From a virus: a stretch of 25,725 nucleotides of DNA. The stretch covers positions 1 to 25,725 of the IMG/VR virus record IMGVR_UViG_3300042519_001270. One strand, given 5' to 3'. This document shows positions 15,101 through 21,831 of this stretch, piece after piece. The translations under genes and the position numbers were made by a program. Numbering within the stretch: the stretch's first letter is position 1; each line of letters opens with the position of its first letter. Under the pieces are notes generated by a model. That model saw only the letters and a list, made by a program, of their open reading frames with translations, was not told where the DNA came from and ran no database searches.

Positions 15101-16452
15101 GTGCCAGGACTGCTCCCTATGCCGAGGCTGACCATTTCGATCACGTCCACGTAGCACTACGCAACGGCGGCAAGGTCACATCCAAGTCACCGATGAAGAA
15201 CAGAAAGCAGTGGGGTCCAAACCAGCTCCACACACTGGCATCCGCTGTCGGCATGTCTAACCCTGGGCTCATGACTCAGATTGCCCAGGCCGAGTCCGGT
15301 GGCAACGCGAAGCTCAACAACGCTGGCCTGAACTCTGACGGCTCTGTGGACTACGGCCTCTGGCAGATCAACAGCATTCACGGCAAGCCAGTCTCAGGGA
15401 TGCTGAACCCGATCCAGAATGCGCTCTATGCCAAGGAGATTCTCAACCGTGAGGGAATCGGCGCATGGTCTGCCTACAACAACGGGCGCTATTCAGGGTT
15501 TTCCGGCGGCAGGTTTGACAAGGAGTTCTATTGGGATCTGATCTACTCAGACGAGGCGCAGGACAAGGCCAAGGGTGGAGCCCGTAGGAAGGTCCGGCGT
15601 GCCAACGCTGTCGGCAAGAGGTTCAAGGAAAACGGTGGCAAGCCCGGCACCCGTGGCAAGGTCAAGGCTGCGATCAAGGCAGCCAAGCAATCACTGAGGC
15701 TCGCAAGAGCAGGCAACGTCGGTGGCGCTGGAAGGGCCGGCAGGAAAGCAACCGGGCTCACCAAGCAGGCCGGCGCTGGCATCGGTCAGGCCGCACCAGA
15801 CAACGCTCCAGCCAACGCTCCAACAAGACCGAGCGCATCTAGCTTCAAGGGGCTGCCTGGCTTCAAGAATCTGCCGGAAAGCATCAAGAAGCTGCTGACC
15901 ATGCCTGGCCTCTCGATGGAGGACAAGGTTGCCATCTACGAAAGGGCAGCCACCATTGCCGAGGGCACTGCTGGCAGCGCAGACGATGATGCGGTGCGCT
16001 CTGGCCAGCTGGCGCTTCAGACCGGCATTCGCAACAACGCGCTGAAGACAGCCAGGCGCACATCCAACTTCCTGAAGAACTACTCAGCAGAGGAACGGGC
16101 TAGGGACAGGGCAACTGTCAAGAATAAGAACGCATCAAAGGCTGCCCGCAAAGCGGCTCGGGCAAGACTCAACAGGCTCGGGAGCTCACCGGAAACCCGC
16201 ACCAATGCGCTGACCACGGCTGCCAGTGCTGAGTCTGAAATCGCCACATTGAAGGGCGGCTCAGAAGCATCGGTTGACCTGGCTACTGCGATGAAGGAAC
16301 TGGCCGAGGCCATCAAGGAGCAGAACCAGCTCCAATCATCTGTTCAAGCCACATCCTCCCGTGAGGCACTGCGGATGCTGTCTGACGTTATCTCAGGCCA
16401 GATCGTCGGCAAGCGCACTTCTGTCACTCAACCCTTAGGAGTCCGTTACTGA
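12157..16452 (+). CDS. Tape measure protein with M15-like peptidase and lytic transglycosylase domains
   Basis: At 1431 residues this is the largest gene. It sets tail length (roughly 0.15 nm per residue gives up to about 215 nm, less for folded parts). The N-terminus (MDTSGVSAGMRRVTKETGG) is typical of tape measures. A hydrophobic Ala/Gly-rich stretch (about 325-425) may cross the host membrane during injection. A VSPGEL/VPGRPEPRDSVL module lies at about 770-870. A metallopeptidase-like domain follows (about 870-1005): SGYR at 924-927, H934-x6-D941, and DHFDHVHV with H996/H998 as zinc ligands. Next is an SLT/lysozyme-like domain (about 1020-1110): catalytic-type E1046 in AQAESGGN, then YGLWQIN and SAYNNGRYSG. 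A basic linker and a helical C-terminus close it. Both enzymes would open the wall at infection. Confidence 0.93.
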   Translation: MAARRSRALEIIMGMDTSGVSAGMRRVTKETGGLSKSAGVGSRATDRLRSSFLGAAAAAGGAVAAYLSVAQAKQAIVTTQELALATMGLERNLGMATKEASRWAAVTRARGVDSKALTMGFTSLSKAVEGAKAGTESSLKPFAALGITQADLTKTGGNFSKQILLVADALGKAEGSSTRQAAASKILGRGYQTILPMFSKGAAGLQEQLRWADEFGATMGGDTVDAMSDFTNAQRRAEVAGMGLQIAFAKHATPAITAALDKFGEFVKIINSGELTRAQKLTRLRGEFQKLQQDVVKLVTDLAPQIAQGAGEIGVALAKGIGKAFMETGLLGKVALTAFVLRSFGGVAAIAAAGKVFGTIFGGAAATGAAGGLAGGAAGGAGAAGAAGAAAAAGGLLSKVKSFAKTGAAVTALFGGLEIANAAFNRSGGDVLSRLDEIDNRGKGVLGTMSRALGGGDGGPLEFLNQGGLSQQGDIAHDLKDTLNEIGTANRERYQVLKGQANSLAEQLDLTRKQRNEIQNIIGASRVGRQNQQAASIQSGMETISSGQLIGPDLRAVVDRQLQSISQTYNRYTPQWRSAVEGTLNAQIQATRDAYSKGGKLTREGIKRIQDIIARRQKLMASGDPVGIARGIANGWTKARSVNQVNIRGFIQRLNKMTPAARQTAGASMLAYARELDAKGKLPDGTLQKLRSKFIRRFGPDMWRKIQQGAASGLSGVDKTAKDTGNKFDEMASSAVKAHNRIKRSASSVPGPVRTAYQSLANSANTAADAFGSNQKVSLSFRRGGELSQPGSKRLVPAAVSPGELISYKSREMYVPGRPEPRDSVLMYLPIGAKVFTSDGQRRLASGASETEALRRQAPHFGGGGMVGNLPSPKLSGGARVPTATGQAAIDRGKSQAQKWIERLKPSLQGMEKLAAKFGLDTTSGYRAGDDGYHGVNRARDFSNSDGPTAEMFKFANYVGTNFGQHLLELIYTPLGWAIKNGARTAPYAEADHFDHVHVALRNGGKVTSKSPMKNRKQWGPNQLHTLASAVGMSNPGLMTQIAQAESGGNAKLNNAGLNSDGSVDYGLWQINSIHGKPVSGMLNPIQNALYAKEILNREGIGAWSAYNNGRYSGFSGGRFDKEFYWDLIYSDEAQDKAKGGARRKVRRANAVGKRFKENGGKPGTRGKVKAAIKAAKQSLRLARAGNVGGAGRAGRKATGLTKQAGAGIGQAAPDNAPANAPTRPSASSFKGLPGFKNLPESIKKLLTMPGLSMEDKVAIYERAATIAEGTAGSADDDAVRSGQLALQTGIRNNALKTARRTSNFLKNYSAEERARDRATVKNKNASKAARKAARARLNRLGSSPETRTNALTTAASAESEIATLKGGSEASVDLATAMKELAEAIKEQNQLQSSVQATSSREALRMLSDVISGQIVGKRTSVTQPLGVRY
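13290..13335 (+). repeat. G8 tract and 9-base tandem repeats in the tape measure gene
   Basis: Eight consecutive G bases (13290-13297) are followed by three exact copies of GGTGCCGCT (13300-13326) and a variant copy, GCTGCCGCT (13327-13335). They encode Gly/Ala-rich residues of the hydrophobic region, and the reading frame is intact here. Both elements are prone to slippage: the 9-base units in frame, the G8 tract out of frame. Confidence 0.8.
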
Positions 16453-18449
16453 TGGCACTTGAAACCCTGACGCTGACACCACCTACGGGATCAGCCATTG
16501 CTCTCAACGACGGCACGAAATGGGGCATGGAAGTTCTCGAGCTGGGCAACCCAGAACGTCGAGAGGATCTGGTTTCTTCCCTTGACGCTGACGGGGCTGT
16601 GCCTGCCAGGGTGTCGCCAAAGGGAACCCGCGAGGTCACGGCAAGGATCAGGCTGCTGGATGCGGCCAACATGAACGCGGCGCTCAACTCAATCGCCGCT
16701 GTCGAGAAGGTGCTGGAGTCAGCCGAGCGGCTGGCCGCAGGTGATTGGACGAACCCTGTGACGGATCTGGTGCGGCTGGTCTACACGCCCGCCGGCGCAA
16801 CGCAGTCTTACTCGCTGATTGTGCTGACGGCAGAGATCACCGACCTGCCGAAAACCCTTGACGGCGAATCTGCGGGCTGGTTTATCAACCGGCCCGTGGT
16901 CACGCTCAGGTTTGTATGTGACCCGTTCGCTTACGGCACCACAGGCACTACGCCTTTCACGACCAGCTTCCTAGATGCCACCACATCCGGCACACCGTTC
17001 GCCGCTATCGCTACGGTGGCAGGCGGCGCAGGCGAGGTTTCACCCTGGCTGCGGCTCAAGCTCAAAGACGTAGCCTCACCGAACCGTGTCCGCTCTCGGG
17101 TGATTGTCGGAATCAAGGAGGGCGAGGCTTCAACGGCTGCCAATGTAGCCACATCCGCCATGACCCTAGTGGCCGGATCACTGGCTTCCGGTGTCATCAC
17201 AACGACCTCGACCGTGTGGACGGTTTCAGCATCGCTGCCTTCTCAGAGCAGGACCGGCGCATTCAAGGTCTACCTCTCAGAAGCCACGTCATCGAGCGCG
17301 ACCGGCGGCTCTGTCCGGCTGACATGGGCTGAGTCTGGTGGCTCACGGCGCACTAACCCTTCAGCCACCGTCAACAACTCAGGAGTGACGGATGCCTACC
17401 TGGGGGAAGTGCTCACGGGCAGCTCGTGGACAGGCTGGATTGAAACCACTGGCACCGTGTCTTTCAAGGACTTAGTGCTGGTGCCTGCGGATTCAGTCGT
17501 GGAGATCACCGGCCCGGCAGCTGGCAAGCAGCTCAACGGAGCGGTGACGCTTCGAGATTCGCTAAGTGTCCTGATTTCCAGAGAGCTCAACGCGAAGAGC
17601 TTTGACCTTGGCAGCGGCTCCTGGTCAACTGTGGCAAGCGGCTGGACGGTTTCCTCTTCTGGCGCAACACGCACACCAGTTTCAATGAGCACACCCGTCA
17701 TCGCCACCGCAGGCACTGGCAATCCGATTGACCTTGACCTGCGCTGGCAATCAGAAACCCTCAGACCGTCCAATGGTGTCTCACTCGGCACGGGCGGACT
17801 TCTGACAGGGGCTGTGGCTCGCTATGTGGATTCCAATAACTTTGCCTGGGCTGGGTGGATCAACGACGGCACGGGACTACATTTCAACGCCCGGCCCTAT
17901 CTTCAGAAGCGAGTAGGTGGCACCTACAAAACACTGTGGGCAGGTGAGGTCGTTCCGTCCGCACTTTCGGGATTTACCGCTGACTGGAATATTCAGATGA
18001 CCGCAGACGGGCGCTGGTATATCGAAGTTGCCTTCGGGGGCGCATCTCAGTATGCGTCAGGCCAGGACGCTGACCTGGCTTCTGGCGCAACGCTAGGCAA
18101 TGTTTCAAGCGCCAAGGTCGGACTGATTGACCAGTACAGCCTTTCGACACCGACTATGGAGCGCAAGCTGCGGGACTTCCGCGTTTCGTCTTTGGTCGGT
18201 GTCACGCCACCACCAATCCCGGCAGGCGACACCCTCACGCTGTCAGGGCCAAAGATGGTGAACACCTCCGGTGCGGAGTACCCCTACATTGGCTCATCGG
18301 GCATCCAGATCAGGCCCGGTGCCAACAACAATCTGACCGTGATGACGCGGCGCTCTTCCGGCCTGCTGACTTCTGGCAACGGCACGACCGATCCTCTGGA
18401 CATTGACATTGACGGATACCCCCGGTTTCTGTCGGTGCCGAACGCATAA
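16452..18449 (+). CDS. Distal tail protein (Dit-like) with probable carbohydrate-binding insert
   Basis: This 665-residue protein directly follows the tape measure, the normal place for the distal tail protein. Residues 1-175 look like a Dit core (SAIALNDGTKWGMEVLEL, VSPKGTREVTARIRLLDA, INRPVVTLRFVCDPFAYG). Residues 190-375 contain one beta domain. Residues about 384-580 resemble a concanavalin/LamG-type jelly roll (VARYVDSNNFAWAGWINDG, DGRWYIEVAFGGAS, SAKVGLIDQY), a fold that often binds sugars. The C-terminus returns to a tail-type segment (PKMVNTSGAEYPYIGSSGIQ). The ATG overlaps the tape measure stop by one base. Dit proteins with such inserts are called evolved Dits and can take part in host binding. 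The domain call is by pattern only. Confidence 0.78.
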   Translation: MALETLTLTPPTGSAIALNDGTKWGMEVLELGNPERREDLVSSLDADGAVPARVSPKGTREVTARIRLLDAANMNAALNSIAAVEKVLESAERLAAGDWTNPVTDLVRLVYTPAGATQSYSLIVLTAEITDLPKTLDGESAGWFINRPVVTLRFVCDPFAYGTTGTTPFTTSFLDATTSGTPFAAIATVAGGAGEVSPWLRLKLKDVASPNRVRSRVIVGIKEGEASTAANVATSAMTLVAGSLASGVITTTSTVWTVSASLPSQSRTGAFKVYLSEATSSSATGGSVRLTWAESGGSRRTNPSATVNNSGVTDAYLGEVLTGSSWTGWIETTGTVSFKDLVLVPADSVVEITGPAAGKQLNGAVTLRDSLSVLISRELNAKSFDLGSGSWSTVASGWTVSSSGATRTPVSMSTPVIATAGTGNPIDLDLRWQSETLRPSNGVSLGTGGLLTGAVARYVDSNNFAWAGWINDGTGLHFNARPYLQKRVGGTYKTLWAGEVVPSALSGFTADWNIQMTADGRWYIEVAFGGASQYASGQDADLASGATLGNVSSAKVGLIDQYSLSTPTMERKLRDFRVSSLVGVTPPPIPAGDTLTLSGPKMVNTSGAEYPYIGSSGIQIRPGANNNLTVMTRRSSGLLTSGNGTTDPLDIDIDGYPRFLSVPNA

Positions 18450-20029
18450 TGAGCGCGGCTGACCTAAATGCGGAGATCCGGCTGCCGTCCGGTGAGGTCA
18501 TCCGCTGGGACTCGGCATCACCGGATGCGGGCAACCGTCCGCTCTCGCCATCGTTTGACACGGAATCAGGACGCGGTTTCTCCAGCGGTTCGGTTGTGCT
18601 TCGCAGGCCGACCGAACGAGATTACCCAGAGCTGGGACTTCTCAACGAGCTGACGCTGCGCTCAGGCACAGGCCGGATTGTCTACCAGGGACGGGCTCAG
18701 GGCATTCCAGTATCCGACCAGTTCTCACTTGACTGTGACGGTTGGATGAGCCACGGCGAGCAGCGGGAAATCACCGACTTCATCATTGACCGGGACGTTT
18801 CCGCCTGGGGCTCAGTCACGACTGCCCGCAAAGCTCTCAACGCTTCGACCATTCCGCAGGAAGCCGATTACAGCGTAGAGACAAAAACTGGATCGGTCAT
18901 CTTCACCGGCTCAACCGGCAAGGTCATTCCTGCCAACTCTCAGTCTGAAGCGGCCTACCGCGCACCGTCTGGCACATCCATATCCGCGCTGGCCTACAAC
19001 GGCTCACGGACGAACACGACGAACGTGGCGACTTCAACGGTGTCTGCTACCAACGAGGATCAGATAACAGGCTCGACCACATCGAACCTGACGCTCGACA
19101 GCACGGCACGGACAATCAACTTCACCGGCTCGCCAAAGGCGCTAGTGCTGACGGTCAAGGCTTCGACCCAGCACACGCCATCAGCCGCGTTGCCTTTCAG
19201 CCAGACCATGACCGCAGCGGTTTACGGGCAGCATGGCGTGCCGATCACTACCCGCGACGACGGCATGACGGGTTTCACCGCATCAGATGCCATCCGCTAC
19301 CTTGCCAACCGATACTGCCCGCAGTGGATCACCACCGGAATACAGCCGACCAGCTACCTGATTCCGCACGCAGTCTGGCGGGAGCCGACGACCCCGGCTG
19401 ACGCGATCCGCCAGCTCAACGGATACCACCTGTGGAAGCTCGGAGTCTGGGAGGACCGGATGCTGGACTTCTCACCGTATGACCTATCCGTGGCTGACTG
19501 GCAAGTGGCATCAGGCGTGGACGGCGTGCGAGTCGAATACCAAGGCGACACGACCGAGAACCTCTACAACGGAGTGGCCGTGTCTTTCACCGACGTAACG
19601 ACCAATGAACAAAAGCGGCTGACTCCCGACGATGCCAGCGGACTCAGGGACAATGCCGAGTGGATTGCGGCCAACCAGTGGGGAGATCAGGCTTGGCTGA
19701 ATATCGACGTGTCCTGGCCTGTGCCCCCAGATGACGCGGTTGAGATTGGAGCCGTCGCTTTGGCAAATGCTAACCAGGCCCGGCGACCTTCGACGATCAC
19801 CGTGCCGGCCTATGTCAAAGACATTCACGGCCACCGCTGGCCCAGCTCTTATGTCAGAGCAGATCAAACCGTCCTGGTCACAAACCAGCACACGCCCGTG
19901 CCGCGTCTAATAACCAGAACTTCGTGGTCGGACCACTCCCTGACGATCACCACTGACAATGCCATTGACACAATGGAAGCCTTCAATCAGCGGGTTTCAG
20001 GCGCACTGTCGGCAAGGGGAATCATATGA
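18449..20029 (+). CDS. Tail hub / Tal-like minor tail protein
   Basis: A 526-residue protein follows the Dit-like gene with a one-base overlap. Position and pattern fit the tail hub of siphoviruses: ADLNAEIRLPSGEVIRWD at the start, GRIVYQGRAQGIPVSDQFSL, and WMSHGEQREITDFIIDRDVS. Later blocks carry FTASDAIRYLANRYCPQW, TPADAIRQLNGYHLWKLGVW and a C-terminal beta domain. No collagen, peptidase or large fibre domain is seen. The next gene is already a holin-like gene, so no separate tail fibre gene lies downstream. Receptor binding must therefore sit in this protein, in the Dit insert or elsewhere. Confidence 0.75.
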   Translation: MSAADLNAEIRLPSGEVIRWDSASPDAGNRPLSPSFDTESGRGFSSGSVVLRRPTERDYPELGLLNELTLRSGTGRIVYQGRAQGIPVSDQFSLDCDGWMSHGEQREITDFIIDRDVSAWGSVTTARKALNASTIPQEADYSVETKTGSVIFTGSTGKVIPANSQSEAAYRAPSGTSISALAYNGSRTNTTNVATSTVSATNEDQITGSTTSNLTLDSTARTINFTGSPKALVLTVKASTQHTPSAALPFSQTMTAAVYGQHGVPITTRDDGMTGFTASDAIRYLANRYCPQWITTGIQPTSYLIPHAVWREPTTPADAIRQLNGYHLWKLGVWEDRMLDFSPYDLSVADWQVASGVDGVRVEYQGDTTENLYNGVAVSFTDVTTNEQKRLTPDDASGLRDNAEWIAANQWGDQAWLNIDVSWPVPPDDAVEIGAVALANANQARRPSTITVPAYVKDIHGHRWPSSYVRADQTVLVTNQHTPVPRLITRTSWSDHSLTITTDNAIDTMEAFNQRVSGALSARGII

Positions 20030-20322
20030 CCCCCGGCGATATTCACACCATCCTTGTCGAGCTGGGGCGCATCGCCACGAAGCTCGACGCACAGCAGGAG
20101 GCGCTGACGGAGATCCGCAGCGAAGTCAAAAAAACCAACGGGCGAGTGACCGAGCTCGAAGGCAGGGAGCAGGTTGACAAGGCGCTCATCAACCAGCGCC
20201 AGCAGCGCGACCAGCAGCACCGCGAGCAGATTGCCCGCTGGGTGGCACCGGCGGTCATCGGCTTTCTGGTTGTCATCGGTAGTGCCGCGACGGTGGCACT
20301 GCTGAATCTGGACAAGCTCTAA
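20026..20322 (+). CDS. Coiled-coil plus C-terminal membrane protein (XhlA-like, candidate holin)
   Basis: This 98-residue protein has a long amphipathic helix (residues 5-70) with the heptad-like pattern HTILVELGRIATKLDAQQEA, then one transmembrane segment, PAVIGFLVVIGSAATVALL (about 75-93), and a short end, NLDKL. This matches XhlA-type haemolysin/holin-related proteins of Gram-positive phages, which work with a small holin at lysis. It overlaps the tail hub stop (ATGA) and precedes the lysin genes. The alternative is a membrane-anchored accessory that positions the lysins. Confidence 0.65.
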   Translation: MTPGDIHTILVELGRIATKLDAQQEALTEIRSEVKKTNGRVTELEGREQVDKALINQRQQRDQQHREQIARWVAPAVIGFLVVIGSAATVALLNLDKL

Positions 20323-20337
20323 CAACAGGAGGGCCAA

Positions 20338-20874
20338 ATGGCCGCACCACTCTCCACTCTGCGGAACAAACTGCGGAGGCGCAAGTCTGCCCGCGAACGG
20401 CAGGCCAAGCTCTACCGCAAGAACCGCCGGCGCGGACACGCCAAGGCCGTCCGCACGCACAACGGCGCGATTGCCAAGCTGCGGAAGCTCATCAAGCGGG
20501 CAGTGCTTCGCAGGCCAGAGTCGGGAACGGGCCCGTGGCAGGGCTGCCAGTCCATCGCCACCAACGAGATCATTCCGATTGGCCGCAAGTGGGGCATCCC
20601 GGTCACATCGAGGAAACGCAGCGAGACTTACGGCAACCCGTCAAGCGATCATTACTTTGGGAACACCAACGCTTATGCGGTGGACTTCGGCACCGACTCC
20701 AACTACGCCTTCGGTGCGGCCATAGGCGATGCGCTCGGAGTGCCTTACAACGGCGCAGGCGACGATTACGCTGAGCACATCATCAGCCGGGCAGGGCGGC
20801 AGTTCCGCATCCAGATCATCTGCGGCACACACGGCACCGGCCCACACACCCACGTCGGAATCAGGCGAGTCTGA
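20338..20874 (+). CDS. Endolysin component: zinc peptidase with basic N-terminal domain
   Basis: A 178-residue protein with AGGAGGG (20327-20333) upstream. Residues 1-60 are very basic and probably helical (LRNKLRRR, RRRGHAKAVRTH, KLRKLIKR). The catalytic part (about 68-178) shows a metallopeptidase pattern: SDHYFGNTNAYAVDFG with H105 and D116 as likely zinc ligands, and the end THGTGPHTHVGI with H170/H172. This resembles M15-like peptidoglycan peptidases of actinophage lysins. There is no signal peptide, so a holin is needed. It precedes a lysozyme gene with the same N-terminal domain, so the endolysin seems divided over two genes. The bond cut (for example L-Ala-D-Glu) cannot be told. Confidence 0.8.
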   Translation: MAAPLSTLRNKLRRRKSARERQAKLYRKNRRRGHAKAVRTHNGAIAKLRKLIKRAVLRRPESGTGPWQGCQSIATNEIIPIGRKWGIPVTSRKRSETYGNPSSDHYFGNTNAYAVDFGTDSNYAFGAAIGDALGVPYNGAGDDYAEHIISRAGRQFRIQIICGTHGTGPHTHVGIRRV

Positions 20875-21578
20875 TGCTGACCAAGCTCAGGCAAAAGCTC
20901 AAGCAGCGCATCCGCTCACGCAATCGCCAGGTGGGAAAGTGGGAACAGACCAAGGCACCCGGTCACGCCAAAGCAGCCAGGGGCCATGTTCGCGCCATTC
21001 GCAAGCTGAGGCGCATCATCCGTCGAAAGACCGACGCATCAAACGCAACCCTCTCTAACAAGGGAGCCGCTTTCATCTCATCGTTTGAGGGTTTCTTCTC
21101 GAAGCCTTACAACGATCCGGTCGGCTACGCCACGGTGGGCTACGGGCATCTGCTCGGATACCGGCCAGTCAACGACGCTGACCGGCAGGGAGTCTGGATC
21201 AAGGGCCAAGACAAACCGGGACAGCTCACAGAGCGAGAGGCCCGGCAGCTGCTGCGCCAGAAGGTCGCTGCCGACTATGCGCCTGCGGTCAAGGCGCTGT
21301 TCGACAAAGGCGGGCCGCTCGAGGGCCAGTTCACTCAGGAGTTTTTTGACGGGCTGGTTTCGTTTGCCTTCAATCTCGGACCCGGCGCAGTCACACCCGG
21401 CACACCCGGCTTTGAGACTGTCGGCAAAGCCATCGACTCTGGCAACCGTCGAGCCATTGCCAGTGCCTTGCTGCTCTATCACAAGGCCGGCGGCTCTGCT
21501 TTGCCAGGGCTGACCCGCCGACGCAGGGCTGAGAATCGTCTAATCAGAACCGGGAACTACTCAACAGAGTTCCCCTGA
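20874..21578 (+). CDS. Endolysin component: T4-type lysozyme (GH24) with basic N-terminal domain
   Basis: This 234-residue muramidase begins with a basic helical region (1-55) alignable without gaps to that of the peptidase encoded just upstream. The GH24 domain starts near residue 60. Catalytic residues have the exact spacing of T4 lysozyme: E72 (SSFEGF), D81 (YNDPVG) and T87 (YATVGYGH). Later features are LTEREARQLLRQKV, FDGLVSFAFNLGPGA and LPGLTRRRRAENRL. It hydrolyses the glycan strand of peptidoglycan. The ATG overlaps the peptidase stop by one base, so the two are probably made in similar amounts. No separate cell-wall-binding domain is visible at the C-terminus, so the basic N-terminal region may serve this role. 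Confidence 0.9.
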   Translation: MLTKLRQKLKQRIRSRNRQVGKWEQTKAPGHAKAARGHVRAIRKLRRIIRRKTDASNATLSNKGAAFISSFEGFFSKPYNDPVGYATVGYGHLLGYRPVNDADRQGVWIKGQDKPGQLTEREARQLLRQKVAADYAPAVKALFDKGGPLEGQFTQEFFDGLVSFAFNLGPGAVTPGTPGFETVGKAIDSGNRRAIASALLLYHKAGGSALPGLTRRRRAENRLIRTGNYSTEFP

Positions 21579-21649
21579 TGGACCCCGTGCTTCTCGTGTT
21601 TGTCCTAGTGCTGATGGTCGCCAGTCATATCTCGAAAGGAAACCCGTGA
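21578..21649 (+). CDS. Tiny single-pass membrane peptide in the lysis cassette
   Basis: A 23-codon frame starts at ATG 21578, overlapping the lysozyme stop, and ends at 21649, overlapping the start of the following holin-like gene. The product, MDPVLLVFVLVLMVASHISK plus GNP, is one hydrophobic segment with a polar end. The end of this frame contains the ribosome site (GAAAGGA) of the next gene. It could be a real lysis-modulating peptide or a leader needed for coupling. Coupled overlaps at both ends favour translation. Confidence 0.5.
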   Translation: MDPVLLVFVLVLMVASHISKGNP

Positions 21650-21831
21650 GATCAATACTCAGAGCTTTCTACATTGAGCCAACCGTTGTGCTGCTCACTG
21701 CCAATGCCGTAGTAGCGGCCTTAGCTGCTGAGGGAATCATCGCCGGTTGGATCTCCGTAGTGGTCATCGCAGCCACTGCTCCAATCCTTCGCCACTTTGT
21801 CGAGCCGGTAGGAAGGCGCTCTGGCCGGTAA
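21646..21831 (+). CDS. Small two-segment membrane protein, candidate holin
   Basis: A 61-residue protein with two probable membrane segments, VVLLTANAVVAALAAEGIIA (about 14-33) and WISVVVIAATAPILRHF (about 35-51), a basic N-terminus (RSILR) and a basic C-terminus (GRRSGR). Size, charge and place immediately after the lysozyme fit a small class II-type holin. The GTG start at 21646 follows AAAGGA. Together with the coiled-coil membrane protein at 20026 it could form the holin system. Which of the two makes the lethal hole is unknown. Confidence 0.65.
   Translation: MRSILRAFYIEPTVVLLTANAVVAALAAEGIIAGWISVVVIAATAPILRHFVEPVGRRSGR

Noticed and set aside
15543-15782. Basic region after the tape measure SLT domain as a third copy of the lysin N-terminal module
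   Set aside because: It is basic and helical but lacks the GHAKA and KLR pattern shared by the two lysins.
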